Assembly: GCF_019799905.1 (NCBI RefSeq)
Contig: NZ_JABGCI010000002.1
Span: 124,001-188,000 of the forward strand
Reading direction: 5' to 3'
DNA length: 64,000 bases
Origin: Trujillonella endophytica
GTDB taxonomy: Bacteria > Actinomycetota > Actinomycetes > Mycobacteriales > Geodermatophilaceae
A program made the position numbers and the translations under genes. Positions 1 through 9,771 of this stretch are shown here, one piece after another. Within the stretch, counting starts at the first letter, position 1, and each line of letters begins with the position of its first letter. Under the pieces are notes generated by a model. That model did no database searches and was not told the DNA's origin. It worked only from the letters and a program-made list of their open reading frames with translations.

Positions 1-1010
1 TCCGCACGCCGGGCGAGACGACGGAGTGGTGCACCGAGCCGCCGCCGATGATGGCCCCGGCGCTGACCATCGACTCCTCCGCGCGCCCGCCGAGCACGAA
101 CTTCGCCGGCGGGAGCTGCGGCGGCAGGGTGAGGATCGGCCAGCGGTCGTTGTAGAGGTTGAACACCGGCGTCACCGACACCAGGTCCATGTGCGCGTCG
201 AAGTAGCTGTCGATGGTCCCGACGTCGCGCCAGTAGCCGTGGTCGCGCTCGGTCGCGCCCGGGACGACGTTGGTGGAGAAGTCGTAGACCCACGCGTCCC
301 CGGCCTCGGCCAGCATCGGCATGATCGAACCGCCCATGTCGTGCACCGAGTGCGGGTCCTCCGCGTCGGCGCGCAGGGCCTCGAGCAGCGCGTCGGTGCT
401 GAACACGTAGTTCCCCATCGAGGCGAAGCTCTCCTCGGGGGAGTCCGGCAGCCCGGGCGGGTCGGCGGGCTTCTCCAGGAACTGCCGCACCTTGCCGTCC
501 GCGCCGGCGTCGATGATCCCGAACTCGGTGGCCTCGCTGCGCGGCACCCGGAGCCCGGCGATGGTCACGCCGGCCCCGGTCTGCATGTGCTGGTCGATCA
601 TCTGCGAGGGGTCCATCCGGTACACGTGGTCGGCGCCGAAGACGACGACGATGTCCGGACGGGCGTCGTAGATCAGGTTGAGGCTCTGGAAGATCGCGTC
701 GGCGCTGCCCAGGAACCACCGCGGCCCGAGCCGCTGCTGCGCCGGCACCGGGGTGATGTAGTTGCCCAGCAGCTGGGACATCCGCCAGGTCGTGGTGATG
801 TGCCGGTCGAGGCTGTGGCTCTTGTACTGGGTCAGGACGGCGATCTGCCGGATCTCGCCGTTGACCAGGTTCGACAGGACGAAGTCGATCAGCCGGTAGT
901 TGCCGCCGAAGGGCACCGCGGGCTTCGCCCTGTCCTGGGTCAGGGGAGCCAGGCGCTTGCCCTCACCGCCTGCCAGGACGATGCCGAGGACTCGAGGACC
1001 GCCACGCATG
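1..1010 (-). CDS. glgC: Glucose-1-phosphate adenylyltransferase (partial, C-terminus off window)
   Basis: Makes ADP-glucose from ATP and glucose-1-phosphate, the committed step of bacterial glycogen synthesis. The first ~336 residues are present; the usual total is about 405-430. The N-terminus [17 protein letters not shown] begins the nucleotide-binding loop, followed by [19 protein letters not shown], then [10 protein letters not shown] and [16 protein letters not shown] typical of the family. The last visible residues enter the left-handed beta-helix domain ([20 protein letters not shown]). Start chosen at the ATG on 1010 because the conserved N-terminus begins there. Divergent from glgA across 71 bp, so the two probably share a control region. 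Confidence 0.95.
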
Positions 1011-1081
1011 CCCGCAACGTATCCGCTGCGCCGGCATCCGGCCCCACCACCACCGCCCGTACCGCCCCCTAGGGTGATCCG

Positions 1082-2245
1082 GTGCGCATCGGCATCGTGA
1101 CCCGCGAGTGGCCACCGGACGTCTACGGCGGCGCCGGTGTGCACGTCGAACACCTCGTGGCGGCCCTGCGGTCGCTGCCGGCGGGCCCCGAGATCGACGT
1201 CCACTGCTTCGGGGTCGCGCGCGCGGACGCGGTGGCGCACGCCGTCCCCGCCGGGCTGGTCGGCGCCAACGGCGCCCTGCAGGCGCTGGGCGCCGACGTC
1301 GAGATCGCCGCCGCTCTCGCCGGGGTCGACCTCGTGCACTCCCACACCTGGTACGCCAACGGCGCCGGGCTGCTCGCCGGGCTCGTGCACGGCGCGCCGC
1401 ACGTGGTCACCGCGCACTCCCTGGAGCCACGCCGGCCGTGGAAGGCCGAGCAGCTGGGCGGCGGCTACCGGCTCTCCTCCTGGGTCGAGCGGACCGCCTA
1501 CCTCTCCGCCGACGCCGTGGTCGCGGTCAGCGCCGGCATGCGCGACGACGTCCTCGCCGTCTACCCGGAGCTCGACCCCGCCCGGGTGCACGTCGTGCAC
1601 AACGGCGTCGACGCCGAGGCCTACCGGCCGACGCCGGCGCCGGACGTCGTCCGCTCGCTCGGCGTGGACCCCGACCGGCCCTACGCGCTGTTCGTCGGGC
1701 GGATCACCCGGCAGAAGGGCCTGGTGCACCTGCTCGCCGCGGCGGACGGGCTGCCTCCCGAGGCCGGGCTGGTGCTCTGCGCCGGTGCCGCCGACACCCC
1801 GGCCGAGCGCCTGCAGGTCGCCGAGGCCGTCGCCGCCCTGCAGGCCCGGCGCAGCGGCGTCGTGTGGATCGAGTCGATGCTGCCCCGCGAGCAGCTGGTG
1901 CCGCTGATCACCGGCGCCACCGTCTTCGTCTGCCCGTCGGTCTACGAGCCGCTGGGCATCGTCAACCTCGAGGCCGCCGCCTGCGGCACGGCGGTCGTGG
2001 CCAGCGCGGTGGGTGGCATCCCGGAGGTCGTCGACGACGGCCGGACCGGGCTGCTCGTGCCCTACGACCCGGCCGGTCCGGGGGCGTTCGAGGCCGGCCT
2101 GGCTTCCCGCGTCGCCGAGCTGCTCGCCGATCCGGCGCGTGCCGCCGCCATGGGCGCGGCCGGCCGCGAACGGGTGCTGACGGAGTTCGGCTGGCCCGCG
2201 GTGGCCCAGCAGACCATGGCGGTGTACGGCTCCGTCCTCGGCTGA
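1082..2245 (+). CDS. glgA: Glycogen synthase, actinobacterial GT4 type
   Basis: 387-residue GT-B glycosyltransferase that in Actinobacteria pairs with GlgC. The N-terminal Rossmann domain opens with a glycine-rich acceptor loop ([15 protein letters not shown], ~11-25). The C-terminal domain carries the donor-site motif [18 protein letters not shown] (~283-300) with the E-x7-E pair of GT4 retaining enzymes. In mycobacteria the orthologous GlgA/GlgM family makes maltose-1-phosphate or extends alpha-glucan, so the acceptor here could be glucose-1-phosphate. GTG start immediately before the conserved [11 protein letters not shown]. The glgC partner is divergent next door. Confidence 0.93.
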   Translation: MRIGIVTREWPPDVYGGAGVHVEHLVAALRSLPAGPEIDVHCFGVARADAVAHAVPAGLVGANGALQALGADVEIAAALAGVDLVHSHTWYANGAGLLAGLVHGAPHVVTAHSLEPRRPWKAEQLGGGYRLSSWVERTAYLSADAVVAVSAGMRDDVLAVYPELDPARVHVVHNGVDAEAYRPTPAPDVVRSLGVDPDRPYALFVGRITRQKGLVHLLAAADGLPPEAGLVLCAGAADTPAERLQVAEAVAALQARRSGVVWIESMLPREQLVPLITGATVFVCPSVYEPLGIVNLEAAACGTAVVASAVGGIPEVVDDGRTGLLVPYDPAGPGAFEAGLASRVAELLADPARAAAMGAAGRERVLTEFGWPAVAQQTMAVYGSVLG

Positions 2246-2261
2246 CGCCCCGCCTCCTCGG

Positions 2262-2400
2262 CCCGGGCGCGTGTACCGTCGCCCCCCGCCGGCCCAGGTG
2301 CCGGCGACGCTCCGGCAGCGAAGTCCGGTGAGACCCCGGCGCTGTCCCGCAACTGTGAGGACCACCTGCGTGTGGCCCGAGCCAGATCGCCTGCCCTGCG
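2262..2400 (+). ncRNA. Cobalamin (B12) riboswitch
   Basis: The leader of btuF contains the conserved core of the cobalamin riboswitch: GAAGTCCGGTGAGACCCCGG at about 2320-2339, then GCTGTCCCGCAACTGTGA at 2341-2358, and a B12 box AGCCAGATCGCCTGCC at 2380-2395. Downstream, GGGCGG and CCCGCC (about 2454-2472) can pair just before the GGAGG ribosome site at 2475, which suggests translational control by Shine-Dalgarno sequestration. Known biology: adenosylcobalamin binding turns transporter genes off. The 5' edge is approximate. Confidence 0.93.
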
Positions 2401-2485
2401 TCGTGTTCCCGATCCTCGAGGCAAGGGTCGTGCACCGGGCGCGGGCGCCCCGTGGGCGGCACCTGCCCGCCGCTGGAGGCCCTCC

Positions 2486-3430
2486 TTGCCCCGCTCCCCC
2501 CTCACCACCTCCCGGCGGACGCTGCCCGCGCTGCTCCTGCCGGCGTTGCTCGTCCTCGCCGCGTGCGGCTCGGACTCCTCGGCCGACGACGGCGACGCCG
2601 GCGCGTCCGGCACTGACGCCTTCCCGGTGACCGTGTCCGGCGACGCCGGTGAGATCACGCTCGACGAGCGGCCCGAGGCGATCGTCTCCCTGTCGGCCAC
2701 CGCCACCGAGATGCTGTTCGCGATGGGCGCGGGCGAGCAGGTGGTCGCCGTCGACAGCACGTCGGACTTCCCTGCCGAGGCGCCGACGACGGACCTGGCC
2801 GCCTACACGCCCAACGCCGAGGCGATCGTCGGCTACGCGCCGGACCTGGTCGTGCTCAGCGACGACATCAACGGCATCGCCGACGCGCTGGAGGCGCTCG
2901 AGGTGCCCGTCCTGCTGCTCCCCGCCGTCGACGACCTCGAGGGCAGCTTCGACCAGCTGCGCACCCTCGGCGAGGCCACCGGCAACCCCGACGGCGCCGC
3001 CGACGTGGTGGCCGACGTGCAGGACCGGATCGACGCCGCGGTCGCCTCCGTGGACGGCGCGGCGGAGGGTCAGCGGGTCTACCACGAGCTCGACCCGAGC
3101 TACTACAGCGCCGACAGCTCCACCCTCATCGGCAGCGTCTACGCCGAGTTCGGGCTGGAGAACGTGGCCGACGGCGCGGCCGGCGCCAACGACGGGTACC
3201 CGCAGCTGTCGGCGGAGTACGTCGTCGGCCAGGCCCCGGACCTGATCGTCCTGGCCGACACGATCTGCTGCGGCGAGTCCGCCGAGACCGTGGCCCAGCG
3301 GCCGGCCTTCGACACCATCCCGGCCGTCCAGCAGGGGCGGATCGTGGAGGCCTCCGACGACGTCGCCTCCCGCTGGGGGCCCCGGGTCGCCGAGTTCGCC
3401 GAGTCGGTCGCCGCGGCGCTGGGCGGCTGA
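2486..3430 (+). CDS. btuF: Cobalamin ABC transporter substrate-binding lipoprotein
   Basis: Extracytoplasmic B12-binding lipoprotein feeding the BtuCD importer. TTG start chosen at 2486 because GGAGG lies at 2475-2479 with 6-nt spacing; the frame is open further upstream but that part is riboswitch RNA. 314 residues. A signal peptide ends in the lipobox LAAC with Cys27. The rest is a two-lobe FecB/BtuF fold ([17 protein letters not shown] near 65-80, repeated [13 protein letters not shown] strand). First gene of btuFCD, 10 bp before btuC. B12 specificity rests on the riboswitch; the fold alone would also fit a siderophore binder. Confidence 0.9.
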   Translation: MPRSPLTTSRRTLPALLLPALLVLAACGSDSSADDGDAGASGTDAFPVTVSGDAGEITLDERPEAIVSLSATATEMLFAMGAGEQVVAVDSTSDFPAEAPTTDLAAYTPNAEAIVGYAPDLVVLSDDINGIADALEALEVPVLLLPAVDDLEGSFDQLRTLGEATGNPDGAADVVADVQDRIDAAVASVDGAAEGQRVYHELDPSYYSADSSTLIGSVYAEFGLENVADGAAGANDGYPQLSAEYVVGQAPDLIVLADTICCGESAETVAQRPAFDTIPAVQQGRIVEASDDVASRWGPRVAEFAESVAAALGG

Positions 3431-3440
3431 CCGGACCGGC

Positions 3441-4538
3441 ATGACGGCGACGGCGAGCGGCACCCGGGACGGCGGGGCGGTGTCCGGTGCCGCCTCCCGC
3501 CGGAGGCGCCCGGGCACGCTGCTCGTCGTCGGCGGCTCGGTGGCGGCGCTGGTCGTCGCCGCGCTGGCCGGGATCTGGGTCGGCGCGCTCCCCCTGCCCC
3601 CCGGCGCGGTCGTGGCCACCCTGCTCGACCGGGCGCTGGCCCCTCTCGGCATCGACGTCCCCGGCGGCCTGACCGGGACGGAGGCGGCGGTGCTGCTGCA
3701 GCTGCGCCTGCCGCGGGTGGTGCTCGCCGCGCTGGTCGGCGCCGGGCTGGCCGTCGCCGGCGGCAGCTACCAGGGCGTCTTCCGCAACCCGCTCGCCGAC
3801 CCCTACCTGCTGGGCGCCGCCGCGGGCGCCGGGCTGGGCGCGACGCTGGTGATCGCCTACGCGCCGGGCGTCACCGTGGGCGGGATCGGCGTCATCCCGC
3901 TGGCGGCGTTCGCCGGGGCGCTGGCCGGCGTGGGCGCCGCGCTCGTCCTGGGCGCCGCCGCCGGTGGGTCGGGCAACGCGACCCTCCTGCTGGCGGGGGT
4001 CGCCGTGGCCGCCTTCCTCGCCGCCGCGCAGACGCTGGTGCAGCAGCAGAACGCCGAGGACCTCCAGCAGGTCTACGGCTGGCTGCTGGGCCAGCTCGGC
4101 AGCGCCCAGTGGGCGGACGTCGTGCTGGTCCTGCCCTACCTCGGGCTGGCGTCGATCGTCCTGCTGCTGTGCGCCCGCCCGCTGGACGTGCTGGCGGTGG
4201 GCGACGACGAGGCGCGCTCGCTGGGCGTGCACCCGACCCGGGTCCGGCTGCTGGTCATCCTCGCGGCCTCCCTGGCCACCGCCTCGGCGGTGGCGGTCAG
4301 CGGCCTCATCGGCTTCGTCGGCCTGGTGGTGCCGCACGTCGTCCGTCGCCTGGTCGGCGGTTCCCACGTGCGGCTGCTGCCGGTCTGCCTGCTCGGCGGC
4401 GGGGCCTTCCTCGTGCTCGCCGACCTGATCGCCCGGACCGTCCTGTCCCCCGCCGAGCTGCCGCTCGGCGTGGTGACCGCCGCCATCGGCGCCCCGTTCT
4501 TCGCCGGGCTGCTCTGGGCGCGCGGACGGCAGCGGTGA
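3441..4538 (+). CDS. btuC: Cobalamin ABC transporter permease
   Basis: 365-residue FecCD/BtuC family permease with about nine to ten hydrophobic helices. The conserved start of the family core ([19 protein letters not shown]) is near 88-106, the [15 protein letters not shown] loop near 110-125, and the ATPase-contacting segment [16 protein letters not shown] near 284-299. Length is close to the usual ~330-360 with a short basic N-terminal extension. Overlaps btuD by GTGA, indicating translational coupling. Regulated by the upstream B12 riboswitch as part of the same transcript. Confidence 0.92.
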   Translation: MTATASGTRDGGAVSGAASRRRRPGTLLVVGGSVAALVVAALAGIWVGALPLPPGAVVATLLDRALAPLGIDVPGGLTGTEAAVLLQLRLPRVVLAALVGAGLAVAGGSYQGVFRNPLADPYLLGAAAGAGLGATLVIAYAPGVTVGGIGVIPLAAFAGALAGVGAALVLGAAAGGSGNATLLLAGVAVAAFLAAAQTLVQQQNAEDLQQVYGWLLGQLGSAQWADVVLVLPYLGLASIVLLLCARPLDVLAVGDDEARSLGVHPTRVRLLVILAASLATASAVAVSGLIGFVGLVVPHVVRRLVGGSHVRLLPVCLLGGGAFLVLADLIARTVLSPAELPLGVVTAAIGAPFFAGLLWARGRQR

Positions 4539-5338
4539 CGGCGGGACAGCCGGCTCCCGGCGGCGCGCGGCTGGAGATCGTGGGGCTCGGCGCCGCGCAC
4601 GGGCGGACGCCGGTGCTGCACGACGTCGGGCTCACCGTCGACCCCGGCGGCTGGCTGGCGGTCATCGGCCCCAACGGGTCCGGCAAGTCCACGCTGCTGC
4701 GGTCGGTCCTGGGCGCCCACCCCCACGACGGGCAGGTCCGGCTCGACGGCGCGCCCCTCGGCGGCACCGGGGTGCGGGCGCGCGCCCGTCAGGTCGCCTA
4801 CGCGCCGCAGCAGCCGGTGCTGCCCGAGGGGCTCACCACCCGCGACTACGTCGCCCTCGGCCGCACGCCGCACCGGGCCCTGCTGGCCACGCCCCGGGCG
4901 GTCGACCGCGAGGTCGTCGCCGGGGTGATGGGCCGGCTCGAGCTCGACACCCTGGCCGACCGGCTGCTGACCACCCTCTCCGGCGGCGAGCAGCAGCGCG
5001 CGGTGCTCGCCCGGGCGCTGGCCCAGCAGCCGCGGGTGCTGCTGCTCGACGAGCCGACCGCGTCGCTCGACCTCGGCCACGCCCAGCAGGTGCTCGACCT
5101 GGTCGACGCGCTGCGCCGGCAGGACGGCATCACCGTGCTCAGCACCCTGCACGACCTCACCCTCGCCGGGCAGTACGCCGACCGGCTGGCCCTGCTGTCG
5201 GCCGGCCGGGTGGTGGCCGAGGGCCCGCCGGCCGAGGTCCTCACGCCGGCGGCGCTGCAGGCGTACTACGGGGCCCGGGCCCAGGTGGTGGCCGGTCCGC
5301 ACGGCCCGGCGGTTGTGCCCCTGCGCGCACCCGGCTGA
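4535..5338 (+). CDS. btuD: Cobalamin ABC transporter ATP-binding protein
   Basis: 267-residue ATPase energising BtuC. Walker A GPNGSGKST at ~45-53, Q-loop in APQQPVLPEG, signature LSGGEQQRAVLARAL from ~147, Walker B VLLLDEPT from ~167 and the switch His in STLHDLTLA. GTG start overlaps the btuC stop (GTGA). An upstream extension of the frame to 4109 lies inside btuC and is a shadow. Belongs to the FecE/BtuD/HmuV group, so siderophore or heme uptake are the alternatives; the riboswitch favours B12. Confidence 0.92.
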   Translation: MTAGQPAPGGARLEIVGLGAAHGRTPVLHDVGLTVDPGGWLAVIGPNGSGKSTLLRSVLGAHPHDGQVRLDGAPLGGTGVRARARQVAYAPQQPVLPEGLTTRDYVALGRTPHRALLATPRAVDREVVAGVMGRLELDTLADRLLTTLSGGEQQRAVLARALAQQPRVLLLDEPTASLDLGHAQQVLDLVDALRRQDGITVLSTLHDLTLAGQYADRLALLSAGRVVAEGPPAEVLTPAALQAYYGARAQVVAGPHGPAVVPLRAPG

Positions 5339-5397
5339 CCCTCCCGACCGCGCCGCGGGCAGGGGCGCCGGGTCCCCGTCCGGAGCCGGGGAGCGGG

Positions 5398-6624
5398 ATG
5401 GGACCCTGGTCCGTCGTGAGCCCCCCGACGTCCGTCTCCGGCGACGACCCCATCCGGTCGCTGCTGCGGGCGTCCCACCAGCTCCCGGCCACCCGCCTCG
5501 GCACGGCCGTCGCCGAGCACGCGGCGCTCCTCGGCGCCCGCGAGGCCGTCGTGTGGCTCGCCGACTACGCCCAGCACGCCCTGGTGCCGGTGCCGGGAGA
5601 GGGCGTACCCGAACGGCACGAGCTCACGATCGACGGCTCCACCGCCGGCCGGGCGTTCCGGCGGGTGGAGCCGGTGCGCTCCCCCGCGTCCGGCGGCCCG
5701 GCCCACCTCTGGGTGCCGCTGCTGGACGGCGCGGAGCGGATCGGCGTGCTCGAGCTGGTCCTGGACGACGAGCCGGACGACGCCCTGGAGCAGGAGGCGC
5801 GCAGCCTCGCCTCCCTGGTCGCCGAGCTGACGGTGAGCCGCGACGCCTACAGCGACGCACTCGTGCGCCTGCGCCGCCGGAAGCCGCTGAGCCTGGCCGC
5901 GGAGATCCAGTGGGGCCTGCTGCCGCCGCTCACCTACGCCAGCGACCGGGTCGTCATCACCGGGGCGCTGGAGCCGGCGTACGACATCGGCGGCGACACG
6001 TTCGACTACGCCGCCAACGACCCGGTGGTCGACCTCATGGTGCTCGACGCCGTGGGGCACGGGCTGCCGGCGGCGCTCCTGGCCGCCGCGGCCGTCGGGG
6101 CGTACCGGCACGGCCGCCGGTCCGGCCTGGACCTGCCCGGCATCGCCGCCGCGATGGACGGGGTGATCGCCGGGCAGTTCCCCGCCAGCCAGTTCGCCAC
6201 CGCCGCGCTGGCGCGCCTGGACAAGCTCAGCGGCCTGCTGCAGTGGGTGAACTGCGGGCACCCGGAGCCGCTCGTCGTGCGCGACGGCGCGCTCGTCCGC
6301 CCGCCGTCCTGCCCGCCGGCCCGGCCGCTCGGGCTCCAGTCGGGCCGGGCGGAGCTCTGCTCGACGCAGCTGCGGCCCGGCGACCGGGTGGTCCTGTACA
6401 CCGACGGCGTGGTCGAGGCGCGCTCCCCGGCCGGGGAGTTCTTCGGCGAGGAGCGGCTGGCCGACCTCATCGTGCGCGCCGAGCGGGCCGGCGAGGCGCC
6501 GCCCGAGACGATGCGCCGGCTGATGGGCAGCGTGATGCGGCACCAGGCCGGCCAGCTCCAGGACGACGCGAGCATCGTCCTGGTCGAGTGGCGTACCGGT
6601 GCCGAGGACGCCCTGCTGGTGTGA
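5398..6624 (+). CDS. GAF plus SpoIIE-type PP2C serine phosphatase
   Basis: 408-residue cytoplasmic phosphatase of the RsbU/SpoIIE group, which in Actinobacteria usually dephosphorylates anti-anti-sigma factors. A GAF-like sensor occupies ~30-150. The PP2C_SIGMA domain spans ~165-400 with metal-ligand motifs AYDIGGDTFDYA (~192) and VLDAVGHG (~214) and the terminal LYTDGVVEAR motif (~333). No anti-sigma kinase or STAS domain is fused. The stop overlaps a possible GTG of the next gene, so they are likely co-transcribed. A GTG at 5416 is an alternative start. The ligand of the GAF domain is unknown. Confidence 0.85.
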   Translation: MGPWSVVSPPTSVSGDDPIRSLLRASHQLPATRLGTAVAEHAALLGAREAVVWLADYAQHALVPVPGEGVPERHELTIDGSTAGRAFRRVEPVRSPASGGPAHLWVPLLDGAERIGVLELVLDDEPDDALEQEARSLASLVAELTVSRDAYSDALVRLRRRKPLSLAAEIQWGLLPPLTYASDRVVITGALEPAYDIGGDTFDYAANDPVVDLMVLDAVGHGLPAALLAAAAVGAYRHGRRSGLDLPGIAAAMDGVIAGQFPASQFATAALARLDKLSGLLQWVNCGHPEPLVVRDGALVRPPSCPPARPLGLQSGRAELCSTQLRPGDRVVLYTDGVVEARSPAGEFFGEERLADLIVRAERAGEAPPETMRRLMGSVMRHQAGQLQDDASIVLVEWRTGAEDALLV

Positions 6625-6647
6625 GCGCTCTCGGGGAGGACGAGCAG

Positions 6648-7760
6648 GTGGCAGCCCGCCGGTCGCAGGAGCAGCCGCCGAGCGGAGGCGCACTGTCCGA
6701 CGTCGTCGTCGGGCTGGTGGCCGCGCCCGGTGCTGCGGCGGAGCTGGCGGCCCGGCTGGCACCGGAGCTGGCCGCGGAGCTGGCGGCCCAGCACCCGGAG
6801 GTCCGCTGGGACGTGCGCGCCGTCCAGGACGGCCTGGTGCAGCCCCCGGCCGACGACGACGAGATCGTGGCCGCCACCCGCACCCGGCTGCTGGCGGAGG
6901 ACTGGGACCTCGCCGTCGCGCTGACCGACGTGCCGCTGGAGGTCTCGCGCCGGCCGGTCGTCGGCACGGCCAGCCCGCTGCACGGGGTCGCTCTCCTGTC
7001 GCTGCCGGCGCTCGGGGCGGTGGGCCGGCACCGCCGCGCACTGCAGGCGGCGATCGGCCTGGTCCGGTCGCTGCTGGGCACCGGCGACGGCACCGGCGAT
7101 GTCGACGCCGACGACCGGGAGGCGCTGGGCCGGCGGCTGCGGCAGCTGGCCGCCGACGACGCCGACGACAGCGACGGCATCCGCTTCACCGCCCGGGTGC
7201 TCACCGGCAACCTCCGGCTGCTCGTCGGGATGGTGCGGGCCAACCAGCCCTGGCGGCTGGCGATCCGGCTCTCCCGGGCGCTGACGGCGGCCGTCGCCGC
7301 CGGTGTCTTCGCGCTCATCACCAGCGACGTGTGGCGGCTGGCCGACTCCTTCGGCTGGCCGCGGCTCACCGTGGTCGCGCTCGGCTCGGTCGTCGCCGTC
7401 GTCGTCACGCTGATCGTCGGGGCCGAGCTGTGGGAGCGACCGCGCGGCCGGCGGGTGCGCAAACAGGTGCTCCTGTTCAACGTGGCGACCGCGGCCACGG
7501 TCGTCATCGGCGTGCTGTCGCTGTACGCCGTGCTGTTCCTGCTGGCGCTGGCCGGCGGCCTGCTGCTCGTCGTGGAGCCGCTGTTCTCCGAGGGGCTGGG
7601 GCACGAGGCGCACCTGTCGGACTACCTCGAGCTGGCGTGGCTCACCTGCTCGCTGGCCACGGTCGGCGGTGCGCTGGGGGCCGGACTGGAGTCCGACGAC
7701 GCCGTCCGGGAGGCCGCCTACACCTACCGCTCGGGCCGCTCGGACGACGCCACCGGTTGA
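6648..7760 (+). CDS. Conserved actinobacterial membrane protein of unknown function
   Basis: 370 residues from a GTG at 6648 preceded by GGGGAGGA at 6633-6640; a second GTG at 6621 overlaps the phosphatase stop. The N-terminal ~210 residues look soluble and acidic, with a segment ALTDVPLEVSRRPVVG followed by GVALLSLPALGAVG that I recall as conserved in actinobacterial proteins of no assigned function. The C-terminal part holds roughly four to five hydrophobic helices (ALTAAVAAGVFALIT, VVALGSVVAVVVTLIVG, TVVIGVLSLYAVLFLLALAGGLLLVV, LAWLTCSLATVGGALGAGL). I do not recognise an enzyme motif. Coupling to a SpoIIE phosphatase hints at stress signalling. Confidence 0.7.
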   Translation: MAARRSQEQPPSGGALSDVVVGLVAAPGAAAELAARLAPELAAELAAQHPEVRWDVRAVQDGLVQPPADDDEIVAATRTRLLAEDWDLAVALTDVPLEVSRRPVVGTASPLHGVALLSLPALGAVGRHRRALQAAIGLVRSLLGTGDGTGDVDADDREALGRRLRQLAADDADDSDGIRFTARVLTGNLRLLVGMVRANQPWRLAIRLSRALTAAVAAGVFALITSDVWRLADSFGWPRLTVVALGSVVAVVVTLIVGAELWERPRGRRVRKQVLLFNVATAATVVIGVLSLYAVLFLLALAGGLLLVVEPLFSEGLGHEAHLSDYLELAWLTCSLATVGGALGAGLESDDAVREAAYTYRSGRSDDATG

Positions 7761-7788
7761 CCCTCCCCCGCGGCGGGCATCCCCGGGT

Positions 7789-8535
7789 ATGACGACCATC
7801 GCGGAGCGGTTCGGCTCGGCGCTCGAGCAGGCCGCGGAGCCCGGCCTCGCCGGGCCCGAGCTGCTGCCCGTGCGGCTGATGCGCGCCTGCGCGCGGACGC
7901 TGCCGGTGGACGGCGCCGGGCTGAGCGTCCAGGACGGGTCGGGCCGCCGGCTCCCGCTGGGCGCGAGCTCGGACGACGCGGCGACCGCTGAGCGCCTCCA
8001 GTTCACGGTCGGCACCGGTCCCTGCCTGGCCGCCCACCACCGTGGCGAGCCGGTCTTCGCCATGACCGACGACCTCCGCCGGCGCTGGCTGCCCTTCGCC
8101 GAGCTGCTGATCTCCCGCACGCCCTACCGGGGCGTCGTCGCGCTGCCGCTGCCGCTCTCGCTCGCCGGCAACATCGCCATCGACCTCTACTTCACCGACG
8201 AGGACGCGGTGTCCCGCCTGCCCGTCTTCGAGGCGATGGCCATCGGCGGGCTCATCACCTCCGCGCTGAGCGATGCCGCGGTCTGGTCGGACTGGGAGCC
8301 CGCCCACGGCCCGGAGTGGCTGCGCACGCCCGCCGCACGGCGCCGGGCACTGGTGTGGGAGGCGATCGGGCAGCTGGGCATCACCCACGGCACCGACTCC
8401 CGCGGTGCGCTGGCCCTGCTCCGGGCCGCCGCGTACACCGCGGGGCGCCCCGTGGACGACGTCGCCGCCGACGTGCTCTCCGGCCGGATCCCGCCGACGT
8501 CCCTGACCCCGCCGGACCCCTCCGCGACGACCTGA
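7789..8535 (+). CDS. GAF-ANTAR domain regulator
   Basis: 248 residues. A GAF domain (~25-165) is followed by a C-terminal helical region (RRALVWEAIGQLGI, SRGALALLRAAAYTAGRPVDDVAADVL) resembling ANTAR modules, which bind paired hairpins in nascent RNA and act as antiterminators. The aromatic and alanine spacing of ANTAR is recognisable but degenerate, so RNA binding is inferred. ATG start 28 bp after the previous stop, with no strong ribosome site. Sits among SpoIIE phosphatases, a common arrangement in Geodermatophilus-like genomes. Confidence 0.75.
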   Translation: MTTIAERFGSALEQAAEPGLAGPELLPVRLMRACARTLPVDGAGLSVQDGSGRRLPLGASSDDAATAERLQFTVGTGPCLAAHHRGEPVFAMTDDLRRRWLPFAELLISRTPYRGVVALPLPLSLAGNIAIDLYFTDEDAVSRLPVFEAMAIGGLITSALSDAAVWSDWEPAHGPEWLRTPAARRRALVWEAIGQLGITHGTDSRGALALLRAAAYTAGRPVDDVAADVLSGRIPPTSLTPPDPSATT

Positions 8536-8615
8536 CCGGCCATTCCCACCCGCGGTGTGGGGATCGGCGCAGGGCCCGGCGGAACACCCCTCCCCGGCGG
8601 CCCGCTGTACCCGGT

Positions 8616-9761
8616 GTGGAGACCGCCGCCCCGTCGTCCCCCGCCCACCCGACGCCTTCCGCCTCCCCGACGCCCACTGCCTCCCCGACGCCCACTGCCT
8701 CCCCCACCCGGCTGCTCGACGTCCGCGAGGTCTACGCCGAGCCCGCCGCCCTCGACTCGCCCCGCGGCCGGGAGGTGCTCGCGCGCTTCCCCGGCGCCCG
8801 GGTGATCGAGGTGCCCTCGCACTGGCAGATCCCCGAGCTGAACGGCAACGCCGGCAACGTTGACCGCTGGGTGCGGGTGAAGACCGAGACGCTGGTGCTC
8901 GGGGTCAAGAAGTCGCTGTCGGCCCGGGCGAACAGCCGCTCGTCGAACTGGATCGCCCCCTCGACCGCCAACGGCTGCGCCATGGCGTGCGCCTACTGCT
9001 ACGTGCCGCGGCGCAAGGGCTACGCCAACCCGATCACCGTGTTCACCAACATCGACCAGATCACCGGCTACCTGCGCCGGCACGTCGCCCGCCAGGGCCC
9101 CAAGACCGAGCCCGACCAGTGCGACCCCGAGTCGTGGGTCTACGACATCGGCGAGAACAGCGACTGCTCGGTGGACGCTCTGGTCAGCGACAACGTCGCG
9201 GACCTGGTCGGCACGTTCCGCGACCTGCCGACGGCGAAGGCCTCCTTCGCGACCAAGTACGTCAACCGGCAGCTGCTCGACCTCGATCCGCGGGGCCGCA
9301 CCCGCGTCCGGTTCTCGCTCATGCCCGACGCCGACTCCCGCGTGATCGACGTGCGGACCAGCCGCATCGCCGAGCGCATCGCCGCCGTCGACGACTTCGT
9401 GGCCGCCGGCTACGAGGTGCACCTCAACCTCTCCCCCGTCGTCCTGCGCGAGGGCTGGGAGGCCGACTGGGCACAGCTGCTGCGTCAGCTGGACGACGAG
9501 CTCGGCCCCGCCGCCAAGGCGCAGGCCGCCGCCGAGGTGATCATGCTGACCCACAACCGCGACCTGCACGAGGTCAACCTCGGCTGGCACCCGAAGGCCG
9601 AGGAGCTGCTCTGGCGGCCGGACCTGCAGCAGCCCAAGCGCAGCCAGAACGGGCAGTGGAACGTGCGCTACCGCAACGACGTCAAGCGCGCCGGCGTCGA
9701 GCGCCTGCAGGAGCTCGTCGGCTTCCACGCCCCCTGGCTGCGGATCCGCTACGCGTTCTGA
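8616..9761 (+). CDS. splB: Spore photoproduct lyase-like radical SAM protein
   Basis: 381 residues. The radical SAM cluster motif C-x3-C-x2-C is Cys121, Cys125, Cys128 in NGCAMACAYCY. The surroundings (SSNWIAPSTANGC before, VPRRKGYANPITVFTN after, WVYDIGENSDCSVD and SFATKYVN later) match the actinobacterial spore-photoproduct-lyase family. Whether it repairs thymine photoproducts is unproven; these bacteria do not make Bacillus-type endospores. GTG start with no clear ribosome site; the first ~35 residues are a Pro/Ser/Thr repeat absent from the conserved domain, so the true start could be further in. Next to a carotenoid desaturase and stress signalling genes, fitting light stress. Confidence 0.85.
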   Translation: METAAPSSPAHPTPSASPTPTASPTPTASPTRLLDVREVYAEPAALDSPRGREVLARFPGARVIEVPSHWQIPELNGNAGNVDRWVRVKTETLVLGVKKSLSARANSRSSNWIAPSTANGCAMACAYCYVPRRKGYANPITVFTNIDQITGYLRRHVARQGPKTEPDQCDPESWVYDIGENSDCSVDALVSDNVADLVGTFRDLPTAKASFATKYVNRQLLDLDPRGRTRVRFSLMPDADSRVIDVRTSRIAERIAAVDDFVAAGYEVHLNLSPVVLREGWEADWAQLLRQLDDELGPAAKAQAAAEVIMLTHNRDLHEVNLGWHPKAEELLWRPDLQQPKRSQNGQWNVRYRNDVKRAGVERLQELVGFHAPWLRIRYAF

Positions 9762-9771
9762 GCCCCTCCCG

